64,000 bases of DNA from Paraphysomonas bandaiensis (GCA_965644295.1 CBFFRP010000414.1:35004-99003), one strand, 5' to 3'. Positions 34,861-46,387 are shown, counted from the first letter of the stretch. Notes: a model not told the origin generated them from the letters alone. Numbers and translations are program-made.

Positions 34861-36934
34861 ATGAAAGATACCACTAATGATAGTGATGGACAGAGTAATA
34901 GTTTGGAGAAGAGGATTGGACAATGGCAACGACTCAGTCGAGTGAACTGGGAGTGGAAGCATCGTCCCTCACATAGGAGAAAGACGATAGATGCGGTGTT
35001 AAAAGGAGAGAGTTTGGCGAAAAGTCTCAAAGATGACTTTTCTTCCTTAGAAGAAGTTGAAAAGGGTCTTGCAGCTATGTCTAGTTTTGTTGCATCAGAA
35101 AATCGGTATGAACAGGATGTGCAATGCGATGTTGCTGGTGAGCGTATTGATGTTGTGGATTGCATGCAACTGGTGAATAAGGCGAGAGAGAAAGCGAAAC
35201 GGGCCAAGATGGAAGCTAAGAGCAAGATAGTGGAACAGACACCTGACAGGCCAAAGCCACGCCCCCTCTCTGGAAATACCATGGGGAAGCGAAAACCACC
35301 TCTACTCGACACCGGTGAAGATGCTACTGCCCGTCCAAGTTTGAATTGCCGTCAGCAGGAGCAAGACTTGACTTTCTTGACCGGAGTTGATGTAGGCACC
35401 GAGGAGGAACACCTGCAAAAGGAAAAATCTCCGAAAATAAAAGCTCCCAAGCGATCTGTTTCCGCTGGAGCGTCGCGACCTCGCTCGTCACAGGCTAGTG
35501 TTCCACCGCCAACCCATGCAGAGCGTCCTCCAAAGCCACTTCCTGCTCCGGGTAGACTTGCTGAGAGGCAGTTGGAATGGCTGATGCGTGTGGAGTCTGA
35601 GAAGCGTCTTGCAAGAATGGAACGAGAAACTGAGGCTGTGCGGGAGCTACACCACGCTCCCGACGTAAGCAGGACACAAGAAAGCTGGGAGAGAGCGAAG
35701 AGGGAACACGCCCGCCAAATATCTCGGGAGCAGGCACGGGAAGCCATGCAACAGGTGAACCGTACGTTGCCATACATTCATACTTGCATTCCCCACTATA
35801 AGCTCACTGTGCCATAGAAAATGGAAGCAATGCGAGAGGAGATGCGAGCTCTACGAATAGAGGAGAAAGCTATGCGTCTACGCTGTTATGAGACGGAGGC
35901 CAGACTACTTCAAAAACAGAACCAACAGAGTCGTCGACGTAAGAAACCGAAAAAGAAGAAGAGACGTTCGAGAAGCCGATCCGCTCCTGTCGAATCTGCT
36001 TCTTCAGAACCCACAAAGGATACTAAAAAGCAGACTGGTGATGCACTTGACCTGGTTCTTAGTCCTGAGCCTTCTGATGATGAGAAAAAGGATGGGGAGT
36101 CCTCACTTCTTGGAAGAACATTAGTACATGCTGCTGAAGGAAAGAACAGTAGTCGTTCGGATGATAGTACAGAAGAGTCGTCTGAAATATTTGCGCATCG
36201 TATAAGGAGTGAAGGGAACTGGCAGAGGAGTTGGGACGAAGAGTCAACCGAGAAAAGTGAAATCGGGAACTGGCGTAGGAACTGGAATGATGAAGCAGCT
36301 GTTAAAAGCGAAGCCGGAAACTGGCGTCGGGGTTGGGATGGACAATCATCGGAGAGGGTTGAAGCTAATCATGTTGACGACAGTATAGCAGATTCTTGTT
36401 CTCTTCAATCTGATATATCGAATCTAACTGACCGAACTGGACACACTCCGGCCATTCTATCTGAGGTTCACAGGTGACCACTATAATATATCTGTACTTA
36501 TTGCATAGCTTATCACATGTGAACCGCTACAGACGCACAACCGATTTCTCGTATAGACCAGGTGGGCCTACATCGCCTCCCTCTGCCGGACATGGGGGTA
36601 TAGCGTGGCAGCCAAGAGTGAAATTCTTTGACGCATCCTCAACTGCCGACAAGGGAAGACATAGAGTCAATGACGCGAGGTATGTATATTCAGAATTGAT
36701 ATTTATTAGTTATTTGTCTTTAGGGATTTCGATACGAAGACCATGTATAGAAAAACAGATATCTTAAATTCTTCGGTGACATTGCTGATGGGTCAACGCC
36801 GCAACAGTGCACAAGTAGAAATAATTACTGTGCTATTTGACAGAAGTGAATTCAGTGAAGACGGTGCTAAGAAATGGTGGGAAGCAAACAGGGAAAGATT
36901 TAGTTGTCATAATTCCACAGAAGCGTACTGTTAG
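34861..36934 (+). CDS. Coiled-coil protein with C-terminal BRX-like domain (635 aa, 4 exons)
   Basis: Exons 34861-35754, 35818-36473, 36533-36679, 36724-36934, in phase. The N-terminus has LEKRIGQWQRLSRVNWEWK. Residues about 230-340 are Glu/Arg-rich with heptad-like spacing (RLAERQLEWLMRVESEKRLA and on through EAMREEMRALRIEEKAMRLR), suggesting a coiled coil. A basic RRRKKPKKKKRRSRSRS patch follows. Three degenerate GNWxRxWDxExxxKSE repeats lie near 420-470 (GNWQRSWDEESTEKSE, GNWRRNWNDEAAVKSE, GNWRRGWDGQSSE). The C-terminal VEIITVLFDRSEFSEDGAKK plus WWEANRERF (597-625) resembles the BRX (BREVIS RADIX) motif, a short protein-interaction domain with WWxxNR at its core. Function is otherwise unknown. 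Confidence 0.75.
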
Positions 36935-37352
36935 CTGTGTCAGGAATGTATTATAGAATAAGTTGCTCCGGGGATGTACGTATACGTATCGGTAAGCTGA
37001 CATGATGTGTTATATGGTTGTAGTTGTTTGCATAAGTGTAGTGGCAGTAAATAGCACTCTGATGACACCAAACGTGATTTGCTTGCTTGCGGTTTATACC
37101 ATTCAAGGAAAACATTGTAGTTTCAATGTTCTCAATCATGTATGTAGATGTGTGCATATTCTTAATAGAGTGCTCCTGTAGATATCTAAGCGAAAACTCA
37201 AAATTGCTAGGCGAAATCCATAAGCATAGTTATAGCACGGTAACAAAATAGTGACTGTAAGAATAATAGTCATCTCTGAATGTCTGAATGCCAGCTTGTG
37301 GCGACATCCATAAGCAATATACTTAAAAGCTATAAGCTATAGATAGCTTATA
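36935..37352. other. Intergenic region downstream of the BRX-like gene
   Basis: No gene supported. Leads into the inverted-repeat elements at 37353. Confidence 0.5.
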
Positions 37353-37455
37353 CCAGGGCCTGGTAACTGGTAACCGTTAATGGTAATGGCATTAATGGTC
37401 ATTAATGGTAATGCCATTATAATTTCCGGAACATTTTTCGTTAATGCCATTATAA
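37353..37455. mobile_element. Truncated copy of an inverted-repeat element
   Basis: ccagggcctggtaactggta and the following cgttaatggtaatggcatta...cattataatttcc...acatttttcgttaatg match the reverse complement of the complete element at 37580-37737, but the distal end is missing. It is therefore a truncated, inverted neighbour copy. Confidence 0.7.
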
Positions 37456-37579
37456 TTTAACATTGTACCGCTCCACGTATTTTAGTGCAACTGTATCGTG
37501 TGAAAGCACTTATAGTCTATAAGATTTTAGTTTATTTGAGACGCTTACAAGGGACTGCCGTGATTAGAAATAAGGATAG

Positions 37580-37737
37580 CATATGTCAGGGCCGGGTAAC
37601 CATTAATGGTAGTCCAGTTCCCGGCAAATATAATGACATTAATGAAAAATGTCCCGGCAATAATAATGGCATTACCATTAATGACCATTAATCCATTAAT
37701 GTCATTACCATTAACGGTTACCAGGCCCTGGCATATG
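37580..37737. mobile_element. MITE-like element, 158 bp, with GGTAACC/TTAATGG inverted ends
   Basis: The left end catatgtcagggccgggtaa (then ccattaatgg) is the reverse complement of the right end ggttaccaggccctggcatatg, with a few mismatches. The interior is built of ATTAATGGTAATG-like words and two CCCGG sites. CATATG flanks both sides and may be the target duplication. Confidence 0.75.
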
Positions 37738-37987
37738 TGATACATCTTTACAGTAGCTATTCACAACAGCAATTATTTCAACTTTCTTTCCATAATAACA
37801 TGACGCTGGAGTTTAAAAAATCAAGTGTTTTGACTGATTACAGTAACACATTCAAATGTGTGTACGGAAGCATTGATATATCGATTATTTATTACGACTG
37901 TACTTACAAAGGTGCATTATCAAAAAAAAACGAATTGCGGCGCACATACAGATGGTATTCCCAGTCATCTCCCACACTCACTTCTTA

Positions 37988-40249
37988 CTAGAATATCGTA
38001 CGGACATACTTCCATATATGCCTCCGAAAAATAATCGTTGTTCCGATCGTTAAAACAGTCAGCACTGGAGTGATATTCATCTGCAGAAAAGATGCAATTG
38101 AGGTGAAGATACTGTACCATCCCGTTGACGAGGAATCAGGTTGTGGAGCGTGCTTCACTACACACTCATCTATGGTCTGTATCAACTGACTTACCACACC
38201 CCGTTCTAGCGAAAATAGCTTCTCAACCTGAGGCAGACCCCGCTCGCGCACATGCTGAACCGCCATATCATATGCCGCTCCTCCTTCTTCTTCGCTACTG
38301 GTCGCACCATCGGACGAATCGCCTGAAATGGGTTCGGGTAGTTTGGCGCAGATGAAAATTCGCGGCACATTGGTAGGAATTACGGTCAAGTCGAGATCGC
38401 GGACATATTCGAAAGAGCTTACATGACGGGCATCGAAGACAAGCAGCGCAAGATGGCATGGTTCAGTCTTTTTTATCCAATCATATTCAGCACCGGTAGG
38501 AACCGCACTAGCCACAAAGTGCGCTGTCGCTCTATCTTTACCTCGTGTTCGGAAGAAGCCGCCCGACACACCTGAATGCGTGGTACCCGTCATCACAGAG
38601 GGGTCAACGCCCGCTAGCCCACACACCACCGACGCAGAGAGCACACCACCACTATCTGATGGGGGAGAGAACACGCTTAGTCGAGATACAGACCGTGACT
38701 TCCCCCTGGGGACAGAAATGCGCTCCAAGAAGAAGCAGTCCGACAGCCCCATATGCAATAGCAGCTCCTAAGGATATCCAATAGCTATGAGTTGCACACG
38801 TATAAATCAGTACAAATAGGCAAATGTACCTTGGTCAGGGTTGGCCTCTGGACCGCCAACACCTGCCACTGGTTAATCCACGCCTCCATGCAATCTCTGC
38901 TAGTTTTACTGAATACTACTGGTGTACACTCTGGGTCAAGCCCCGGTTTTCCTGATAGAGCTGGGGTTGACTTCCATATATCACGATATACCGGTGGCAG
39001 TACAGATAATGCCTCCTCCACACGATCGATCTTCTCTGTCCCAGCCTGTGTGAGAGTGGATGTGAAGGCCGGGTCCTGTAATACCAATGCACACAGGAAC
39101 CGCTCCGCGGCAGGGGACAGAGCATAAGTTAGCCTCGGCTCATCTACTATCTCCCTGTCGCCCTCGTCATCATCATCCTCAGCCGGTACAGGGCACTGCA
39201 GGTCGTAATCATATTCATGGTGCATCAGAATGCGCCACGGGGTGTAAGGCAGCGGGCTCTGAGCCATACCCACCTCCATCAGTGTCAGGAAACCTATAAA
39301 AGTTATGTTCCCAGTATCTGAGGCAAGAACACGGTTGCGCCACTGAGAGCAGGCTTTCAATGGCAGCATCCGCTTTATGGCCCGTAGCTCCTCGTCCGAT
39401 AGACTGATCCCGAAGCATCTGCACATCGTCACATTCATCAAACCATCATCACAGAAAAACAAAAACGACACCTGAGCTGGAGGTCTCTGAACTCATAGTC
39501 AGATAAGCATCCGTCACTGTCGCAATCATGAATTCGGAATATGCGCTTCAGAGCACGGAGAGCGGGGTCGGTGAACTTGTCCGTCCTTATGTCGTACAAG
39601 GGGGCAAGTGGGAATATGGCGATGCCCTCTGCGAGAGCAAACAAGCTCTCAACGTCATCCGGGTTCGCAAGGGCGGAAGAACGGTATGTGCCATACACAA
39701 AAGGAAATGACTCCTTGTAGGAATTAAGAACCGCATTATGAGTTACGTCTACGTGCAGGAGCTCTTCGTCGCTCAAGAGGTCACTCTTTGTTCGAACCAA
39801 TAAAGCAGCTTTACACGGATCATCTTGAAAGACTTCTTTAACTAACGGTAACCACACCTCCGTGACACTTGTGAGGGTACTCGAGTGGCTAGCATCGAAT
39901 AAAACTATGACAGTGTCCGCAACATGTAGTTTACTCAATAATATTTCTCTATCTTCCAGTGCAGCTGCGCAACACTTAGCACACCAACCCAATAACCTAC
40001 CCCATTTACCTGACGTGTCCAGTAAAGTCACCCCTTCAGACGGGAGCATGGGTTCCATAGACGGAATGATCTCATCTGGCGCCACAGGCTCCACAAAAGC
40101 AGGAAAACTCTTCGATATAAATGTTTTAATTAAACTTGTTTTTCCTGTACCAGCTATACAAAAAAAAATCCATATGAATTCATATGAAATATATGTCTAT
40201 ATCCCCTACCATCACCAACAACTACAATAGTAACTCCTCGTGATCTCAT
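37988..40249 (-). CDS. Mitochondrial Rho GTPase, Miro-like (696 aa, 4 exons)
   Basis: Exons 40210-40249, 39472-40153, 38830-39418, 37988-38767, in phase. N-terminal GTPase: P-loop GDAGTGKTS (12-20), DTSG (59-62), TKSD (135-138). EF-hand 1 is complete (about 223-234, DCDSDGCLSDYE). The helical ligand-mimic segment GISLSDEELRAIKRMLP and the ITFIGFLTLMEVGM...TPWRILMHHEYDYDLQ stretch are diagnostic of Miro. The second EF-hand after SPAAERFLCALV has lost its calcium ligands. The C-terminal GTPase keeps LALLVFDARHVSSFEYV and PRIFICAKLP, but its P-loop (VVCGLAGVDPSVMTG region) lacks the GK(S/T) signature. A tail anchor (TPVLTVLTIGTTIIF) followed by basic residues ends the protein. Miro sits in the mitochondrial outer membrane and links organelles to motors. 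Confidence 0.88.
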
Positions 40250-40796
40250 GACTGTATTCTCGGCTATGATGACTGTATTTATCGGCTATTTAATTCAGTG
40301 AAATGGATATCTAGATAAATATTTTAATTTAGCATTATGTTTGCTATAAATTCAATCAAAATCTCGGAATGGTTTTGGTAAAGAGGGGGGGAGGTTTAGT
40401 GGGTGAATATAGTGGAGATAGTGAGGGAATGATTGAGAGGTTTGTTCTTGTAGTAGTCAAGAAGATTATAGTGTGAATTAACTATGTATGTATATGTATG
40501 TATATGTACATATGTACATGTATGTATGTATGTATGTAGGTGTGTGTATTTTATATGGAGAATATTAACATACTCACATAGGAACATATAGAAACATTTA
40601 ATATGTACCTCTACATATGTATTGTAGTACATACGACAGCAGTACATATTATCATACATATACTCGTTCTACAAAGCAGTGTTGAGTACGTACCTGTATA
40701 TAAGTCTTGTAGTACACTTGTAAAGCACATTCCTGTACATGTCCTCAGAATATATCTCAAAAAACACAAAAATATACAGTATAAATTATGAGTAAC
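40250..40796. promoter_or_regulatory. 5' region of the Miro gene
   Basis: AT-rich tract with tatgtatgtacatgtatgta repeats (40485-40545) and ACGACAGCAGTACATA (about 40632), similar to the motif upstream of other genes here. No coding sequence supported. Confidence 0.4.
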
Positions 40797-40802
40797 AAAA
40801 AC

Positions 40803-40917
40803 GGACAGTACCCGGACTTCGCACGTGGTCACCCACCGTACTACTAACCGGGCCAGATGCAACTTAACTTCCGCGAGCGGAACGAGAGCGGGTGCGGTTT
40901 GCATTGTATGACCGTCC
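40803..40917 (-). rRNA. 5S ribosomal RNA, copy 1
   Basis: On the minus strand the 115-base gene starts GGACGGTCATACAATGCAAA and ends CGGGTACTGTCC. The ends pair (GGACGGT with ACTGTCC) as helix I. Internal signatures CCGCACCCG, GGAAGTTAAG and GGTTAGTAGTACGGTGGGTG are the conserved 5S loops and pol III internal control region. A TTTTT pol III terminator follows (40797-40801). Confidence 0.95.
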
Positions 40918-41120
40918 ATATTGAGTTGACCTGATTTTAAACATAGAAATACACTGCATTGTGTGCAGATACCAGGGTATCGCTTGGCATATATATATTC
41001 TCCAATTTTAGAGTTACCAGCTCCAATGATGCCTAAATATAGGCATACCTCTCACAACAAAAAAACAGTATTTTATACTTTCATGCAGATTTTCGTCAAA
41101 AAAAAGACAAAGACAAAAAC

Positions 41121-41235
41121 GGACAGTACCCGGACTTCGCACGTGGTCACCCACCGTACTACTAACCGGGCCAGATGCAACTTAACTTCCGTGAGCGGAA
41201 CGAGAGCGGGTGCGGTTTGCATTGTATGACCGTCC
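41121..41235 (-). rRNA. 5S ribosomal RNA, copy 2
   Basis: Same 115-base gene as at 40803-40917, same strand, with one C-to-T (plus strand) difference in the TTCCGTGAGCGG loop. It also ends in a TTTTT run (41115-41119). The two genes are 318 bases apart start to start, and their spacers differ, so this is a dispersed pair and not a repeat array. Confidence 0.95.
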
Positions 41236-41470
41236 ATATTAGTCCAGCCTTCTATGTCCTATACATATCTTGTTTTTTTACATACTTCTCCACAGTAGGA
41301 TGTACAGTAGGACTATTGTAGTATATATCTACGTAGATTGTCATATGTCACCACACTGGCACAGCTGTATATACAGCAGTACGAAGTCTATCACACGTCA
41401 AACTCCATATCATCAAGTACATACATGTACATCCATATATAACCCCCTCTACACACCCATATATCTCCCC

Positions 41471-44400
41471 ATGCGTTACTCTAAACGATATCTAATCTAT
41501 CTGATTATTTTCTTAATGGGATGGTTTGGAGGAAGCTTCTTTACTCTGATGAATGTATTCACATATCCATACATCTCATTCGATAAGATATCCGATATAT
41601 TAAACCCTTTACAAGACCGAGCAATCAATCTGATTGATAAGAACTTGACTTCAAATACTCTATTAGAGAGTGTGGGGTATAGACAGTTGCCTGTAAGATC
41701 AGATGAGTATACGTATAATGCCAGTGGAGTGGAACAAGTGGTCATACTAGACTGGCCACTAGATGATAAGCTTTTTACCACAGAGAATTACCTTTCACTT
41801 GAAAGTCTACTAGTTTTATATCCATCGGCATTGTTTCGTGTGTTGATACCAACGTCACGTGATGCGTATAGACATAAAGTAGGCAATCTGCTTTCCGTAT
41901 CTCATTTCAAGAAATACAGCAGACTTGGTTTTGATATTGAGGTCGTACCAGTAGGACAACTAGAGCAGAGTCGAGGCCCTGGATATGGTACAGGGTATTG
42001 GCAACGGTGGATGAAGACCTGCTGCATTTCCTGTGATGCAGAGTGCAGGCGAACTGACCGCGTACAGCCACTGCACCTTTTGGTCTTTTTACGCCTCTGT
42101 CGGCTGTGGCGACGGGGAGGAATCGCCTCAGACTTTTCCCTGCTATTCCTCAAGCAACTGACAGGGCCTGAAATTGAACAAGGTTACTTCTTTAAGACTA
42201 CTTGCACGGATAGAGACAACAGGGAAGCGTGGCAAGTATGTACGTTATGGTGTATAAACGTTCTTCACATTTTATCAGGAAGAGCAAGATGCTACTGCAG
42301 GTGGCATGGATATGTTGCCCCTTTCTCATGATAGAGAACGGTATTTCAAGAGTAGCAGGTGTTCTACCTCTTCGCTGTTTGTTTTTAATCGCGTAAGCAC
42401 TCAGCTATAAAAATATTGCGGCCTTGATTTGTTGGTATCTCTGTAGCCCAAGCACCCTGCAGTAGAGTGTGTACTCCACCAGTATGATAACTCCTCCTTC
42501 GTATCCTGCGTGGAGAAGAGCGAAGATGAAGGAGTGGCGTGCCTGGATGAAACCTTGAAGTTTTGTTTCACTTCTCTTGGGTTGAGCAACCACCTTGAAA
42601 TCTCATCGCACTTAGTGGAAACATTTGATGAACTGAAAGAAGATGATGGTAAGATGCATTATGGTGGTTGCTGCAATGACGTGTGTTCATAGTATCACAA
42701 ATATTCCTCTCTCGAGAGTACGATTGGCGAGTGCACCCTCAATCCCGTGTGATATGGATGGGGGACGTTGCTAGAGAGGGGCAGTGGAGGAAATGGTCAC
42801 CGTCAACAGAACATATGACCCGATATAATATATCACTGCTTGAGGCTGTCTTTCTTCGTGTATCGCAATCTCTACGCGCTTTATCCATTCCACTTTCACG
42901 CCAGGATTGCCAAACCTCGTGTCATTCCTTCTCTTCTAGTCCTTTCACATTACCCGGACACGATTCTCCAGTTCGGCCGAGGCGACAGTCGTATCACACT
43001 GGACTAGAGGAAGCTTCATGTGCACCAGGGGCGGTTATTGCGGGTTTTGCGCAGAGCAGTGCGGCCCTTGCCTATGCTCTTTTGACAGCACACCCACAAG
43101 TACTCCCTGCGTTTGGACCGAGTGCTCCACCTGACCTCAGTAAGCGGTCCTCTTGCTACCGTACAAATGCTGGAGATAGGTGATATGACTATGGAATGTA
43201 TATTTTGCATGACTATGTATAGGAGCATTCTCCTCCGCCCGTGGTGTTATCCATATATAAATCCCGAGATTGATAGCGCCTCGACGCACATTATGAACTC
43301 AAGTATTGCGAAATCCACACATACTGCGAATAGACGCGCTGGGTTTATTTCTGTTGACAAAGATGTGCAGTATGCCCTTGATTTTCAAGCCCCTCTGATA
43401 ATGCGGGCGGACAACCCTGAAATGAAAATAATGTTTGTAATCCGTAACCCCATAGAAAGGATGATATATCATTATTTGGAGTTCTTAAAACAATTTCCAA
43501 ACTTGGTACGTGCTACTGTTGCTTTTGTCGCGTGGTTGAGTTTCATTCGCAGAGCTTTGACGCCCTCGTGGACCTAGGACTCGCAAAGGGTGGAAAATTT
43601 GGTATGTATTACGCATGTATCTCATGCAATGCATTTTTTTAATGGTACACTCGTAGGGAGGATGCGGAGTTTACTAACGTCTGGTCCTGGACCGCTACTT
43701 GGAGTTTACTACTCGAGACCGTCCTGTGAGGAACACGATACGAGAGGACTAGATCAAGGGGATACTGACGGTGGAGATTACTTATGTCGCATTGCAGATG
43801 AAATGTTTGCACATTCTATCTATTTACCTCCCGTGTTGCATTTTGGGAGGGTCATGGGTAAGTATTGGGGTGCCTGACGCCATGATTGACATTTTGTGTA
43901 GGAAATGAAAATATTATGATCATTAACATGGACAGCTTTAACTCTACACTGACTATGCCTTTGAAGAGGCTGGATAAGATTGCGCATAAGATATTTGCAT
44001 TCTCTGGTTTATGTGCACACAAAATAAATTCACGCTACCTGAGGGAATTGAATTCCTTACAGATCCCTCGTGCAGTGTCGGTATGTTACATATGATCTAT
44101 CATAAACTATCTTTACTCTAGCGGTTGTAGGATTTGCTAAGCTCAAGAGTGACCGTGGAAACCATAAGGTACAACTTTTGAAAACTTATTATATATGTAC
44201 TAAGTCTATACTTTCTGTGACTCAGAAAGTTGGCTCTCTTTTTGCAACCTTTCAACGTAGAATTGTCTAGGGTGATAGGGCTAGATCTAGAACATTGGAA
44301 CGATGTGGTATTATTGGTTCTACTTTTATAAACCTCATCACGCTGTATATATATTCCGCAGGATGCTTTACTTCGGGTGTATGGGTTCCCCTATAGAGGC

Positions 44401-44634
44401 TCCATCAACGGTACTGTAGGTGAAGGTATTCGTCCACACTGGTTTGAGGAGCCCGGTGATGAGAGCACAACGGAAAGTGGAGATGATGACACTGAAAAGA
44501 CTACATCTGGTGGAATGGGCGTACTCACAATCGCCAAAAATAGCATTCTCAGAGCACTGTTTCCACCTAGGAAGGAAGGAGAAGATGGCGATAGTGGCTT
44601 TAATACAACGATAGGAATGATGGCTATGTTTTAG
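41471..44634 (+). CDS. Golgi-type membrane protein: glycosyltransferase-like plus sulfotransferase-like (890 aa, 11 exons)
   Basis: Exons 41471-42235, 42279-42392, 42447-42648, 42693-43179, 43223-43505, 43553-43601, 43657-43857, 43902-44080, 44131-44168, 44226-44307, 44362-44634, all in phase. Residues 7-27 form a type II signal anchor (YLIYLIIFLMGWFGGSFFTL). LRLCRLWRRGGIASDFSLLF resembles the R..LLYxxGGIYxDxD region of DXD glycosyltransferases, with the second Asp changed to Ser. From about 470 the sequence follows sulfotransferases: VIAGFAQSSAALAYALLTAH plus PQV corresponds to the 5'-PAPS loop but lacks its Lys; FVIRNPIERMIYHYLEFL (595-612) is the 3'-phosphate motif with the usual Ser replaced by Tyr; FLQPFNVELSRVIG matches the C-terminal FYxPYNxxLxxLxG motif. 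Likely lumenal and possibly non-catalytic (inference). An earlier in-frame Met at 41345 is possible, but 41471 puts the anchor at the N-terminus. Confidence 0.72.
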
Positions 44635-45594
44635 TGCTAAGTATGTATGTATTATTTATTTTACCGAGAAGCGATACATATTATGTCTTACTAGTTGATA
44701 GTTGGAGCAGGAGTATTTATTTTAATCCAGAAAACTTAGTACTTTGTGGTAAAATATAAATAGATTATTAGTGTGACTTTTGAAGTATCATGAAGTAGTT
44801 TTCAAGTTAAGAGGAATTCTTATTTTCGTGTCATTATGTTGCGTTAGCTGCTGATATTAAAGCATTACACTATACAGTATGTACCAGTTTATACAAAGTG
44901 TTACTGTGAATATCTCCTCAGAGTGCAAAGCGAATGTGCTTCAAAATTACAATATCTCATGGAATAGGAACTACGCATTGAGATAATATTACTACTCTGA
45001 ATTCGGATTCAAAAATGTACCGATCAATGGAGAACATATATATACTAATGACGAATAACATACACAATTTATACTGGTGCACGTAGTTTGATTGTAGCGG
45101 TCAATCTGGAGATTTGAGGCAGCAATATAATTGCATGATATTGCTTTCGTTTTTCTATTACCGAAGTGGCCAAACAGATGATCCAAGATCGCAGTCAACG
45201 CGGATTCTCACCTATCCCCACACAACCCATAAGTCCCCTCACCTCGGACACGATGATGCTTCAGCAGAGGATCACAGCTGTGCAAATGAACACATCTCCT
45301 ACATGTCTAACACTTTCACGCCCCCACATATGCAAACCTCAACGTAGGCAATTCCACGAGCCCTATTTATGTCCAATTTATACGCTGCAGTCAGCGGCGC
45401 CCCGAGACTGCTGATTCTACGCCTCTACATCGAACCCTTCCACTCTCCCTCGGAACACTATCCTCCCATCGACATAACTCTGACCCTCCCTTAAACGCCG
45501 CGGTCCCCTACACCATAGAGCGTCCCCCTGATTAACCACACCTCTTGACAATGAAGGACTGCACGTCCATGGGCAGCTCTCACAGTTATTTAAG
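44635..45594. other. Intergenic region
   Basis: No gene that I can support. An open stretch at 45166-45414 (+), Pro/Thr/Gln-rich and preceded by a possible acceptor at 45160, is the best candidate. It has no recognisable domain or partner exon. Confidence 0.45.
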
Positions 45595-45800
45595 AACTCA
45601 AAACCCTGAATTCAGCAGATGTCAAGTATATCAACATTCTGCTTGCTCACTGTGTTTGATTTGAATGATAGAGCGAAAGTGGTTGCACCTTGGTGCTTGC
45701 GGCGATGCACAAGCAGCTCTCGTAGCGTTGAAGAATAAGATATCAGGGTTAAGTACTGACTGCTTAACGCCTATTGCTAAAATAAGACATTCACTACTAT
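45595..45800. repeat. Dispersed repeat family, copy E (3' part)
   Basis: Contains gaattcagcagatgtcaagt, acattctgcttgctcactg, the gtggttgcaccttggtgctt/gcggcgatgcacaagcagct block and the ttaacgcctattgctaaaat end. These link the short (A, C) and long (B, D) forms of the family. The 5' part is missing. Confidence 0.75.
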
Positions 45801-46387
45801 CGCAGTGGTAATGACACAATGCTGTGAGCTGTAGGCACTCGCTATATATAGACTGTTAACTTGTTCGAACTGTTGTTGTATCCATTGAGCACGTGAGATC
45901 ACTGCAACTCAACCGTCAATGAGATGGCCATACACAGGACAGCAGAAATAAGTTCCATTTTTTCCTAAAAATCCATTTAAAACATTATAAAATCTGATAT
46001 TTCGTGAAATATGATGTTTTCCCTTTTCAAAATCGGAGAAAGATATAAAAAGTTCCAATAAACGTGATAAAAACTATTCAATTTGGGTTAATCTCCTTAA
46101 GATACGGATTTGAAATTCAAAATCTGAATTCTTCTTTCCAATAGGAATCATATACACAGTACTGCTATAGGGGTCTATATACAGTACATACAGTAGTAGA
46201 GTATAGTGTACTATACCTATAGGATGGATCCACTTGTCTCATATATACATACATATACATACATATTCATACTGTACATACATACATACATCCAAACGAT
46301 CATAAATTTGATTTCAAGTCCATATATACATACACACACCTCTCATAACCCACAACACCCTCCCATCACTCTCCATTACCTCTCAAT
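45801..46387. promoter_or_regulatory. 5' region of the Wee1 gene
   Basis: AT-rich, with catacatacatatac microsatellite (46240-46300) and ACACAGTACTGCTATAG (about 46155) near the start. No coding sequence supported. Confidence 0.4.

Noticed and set aside
45166-45414. 82-codon Pro/Thr/Gln-rich open stretch (+)
   Set aside because: A possible acceptor precedes it, but no upstream exon, start or domain could be linked.
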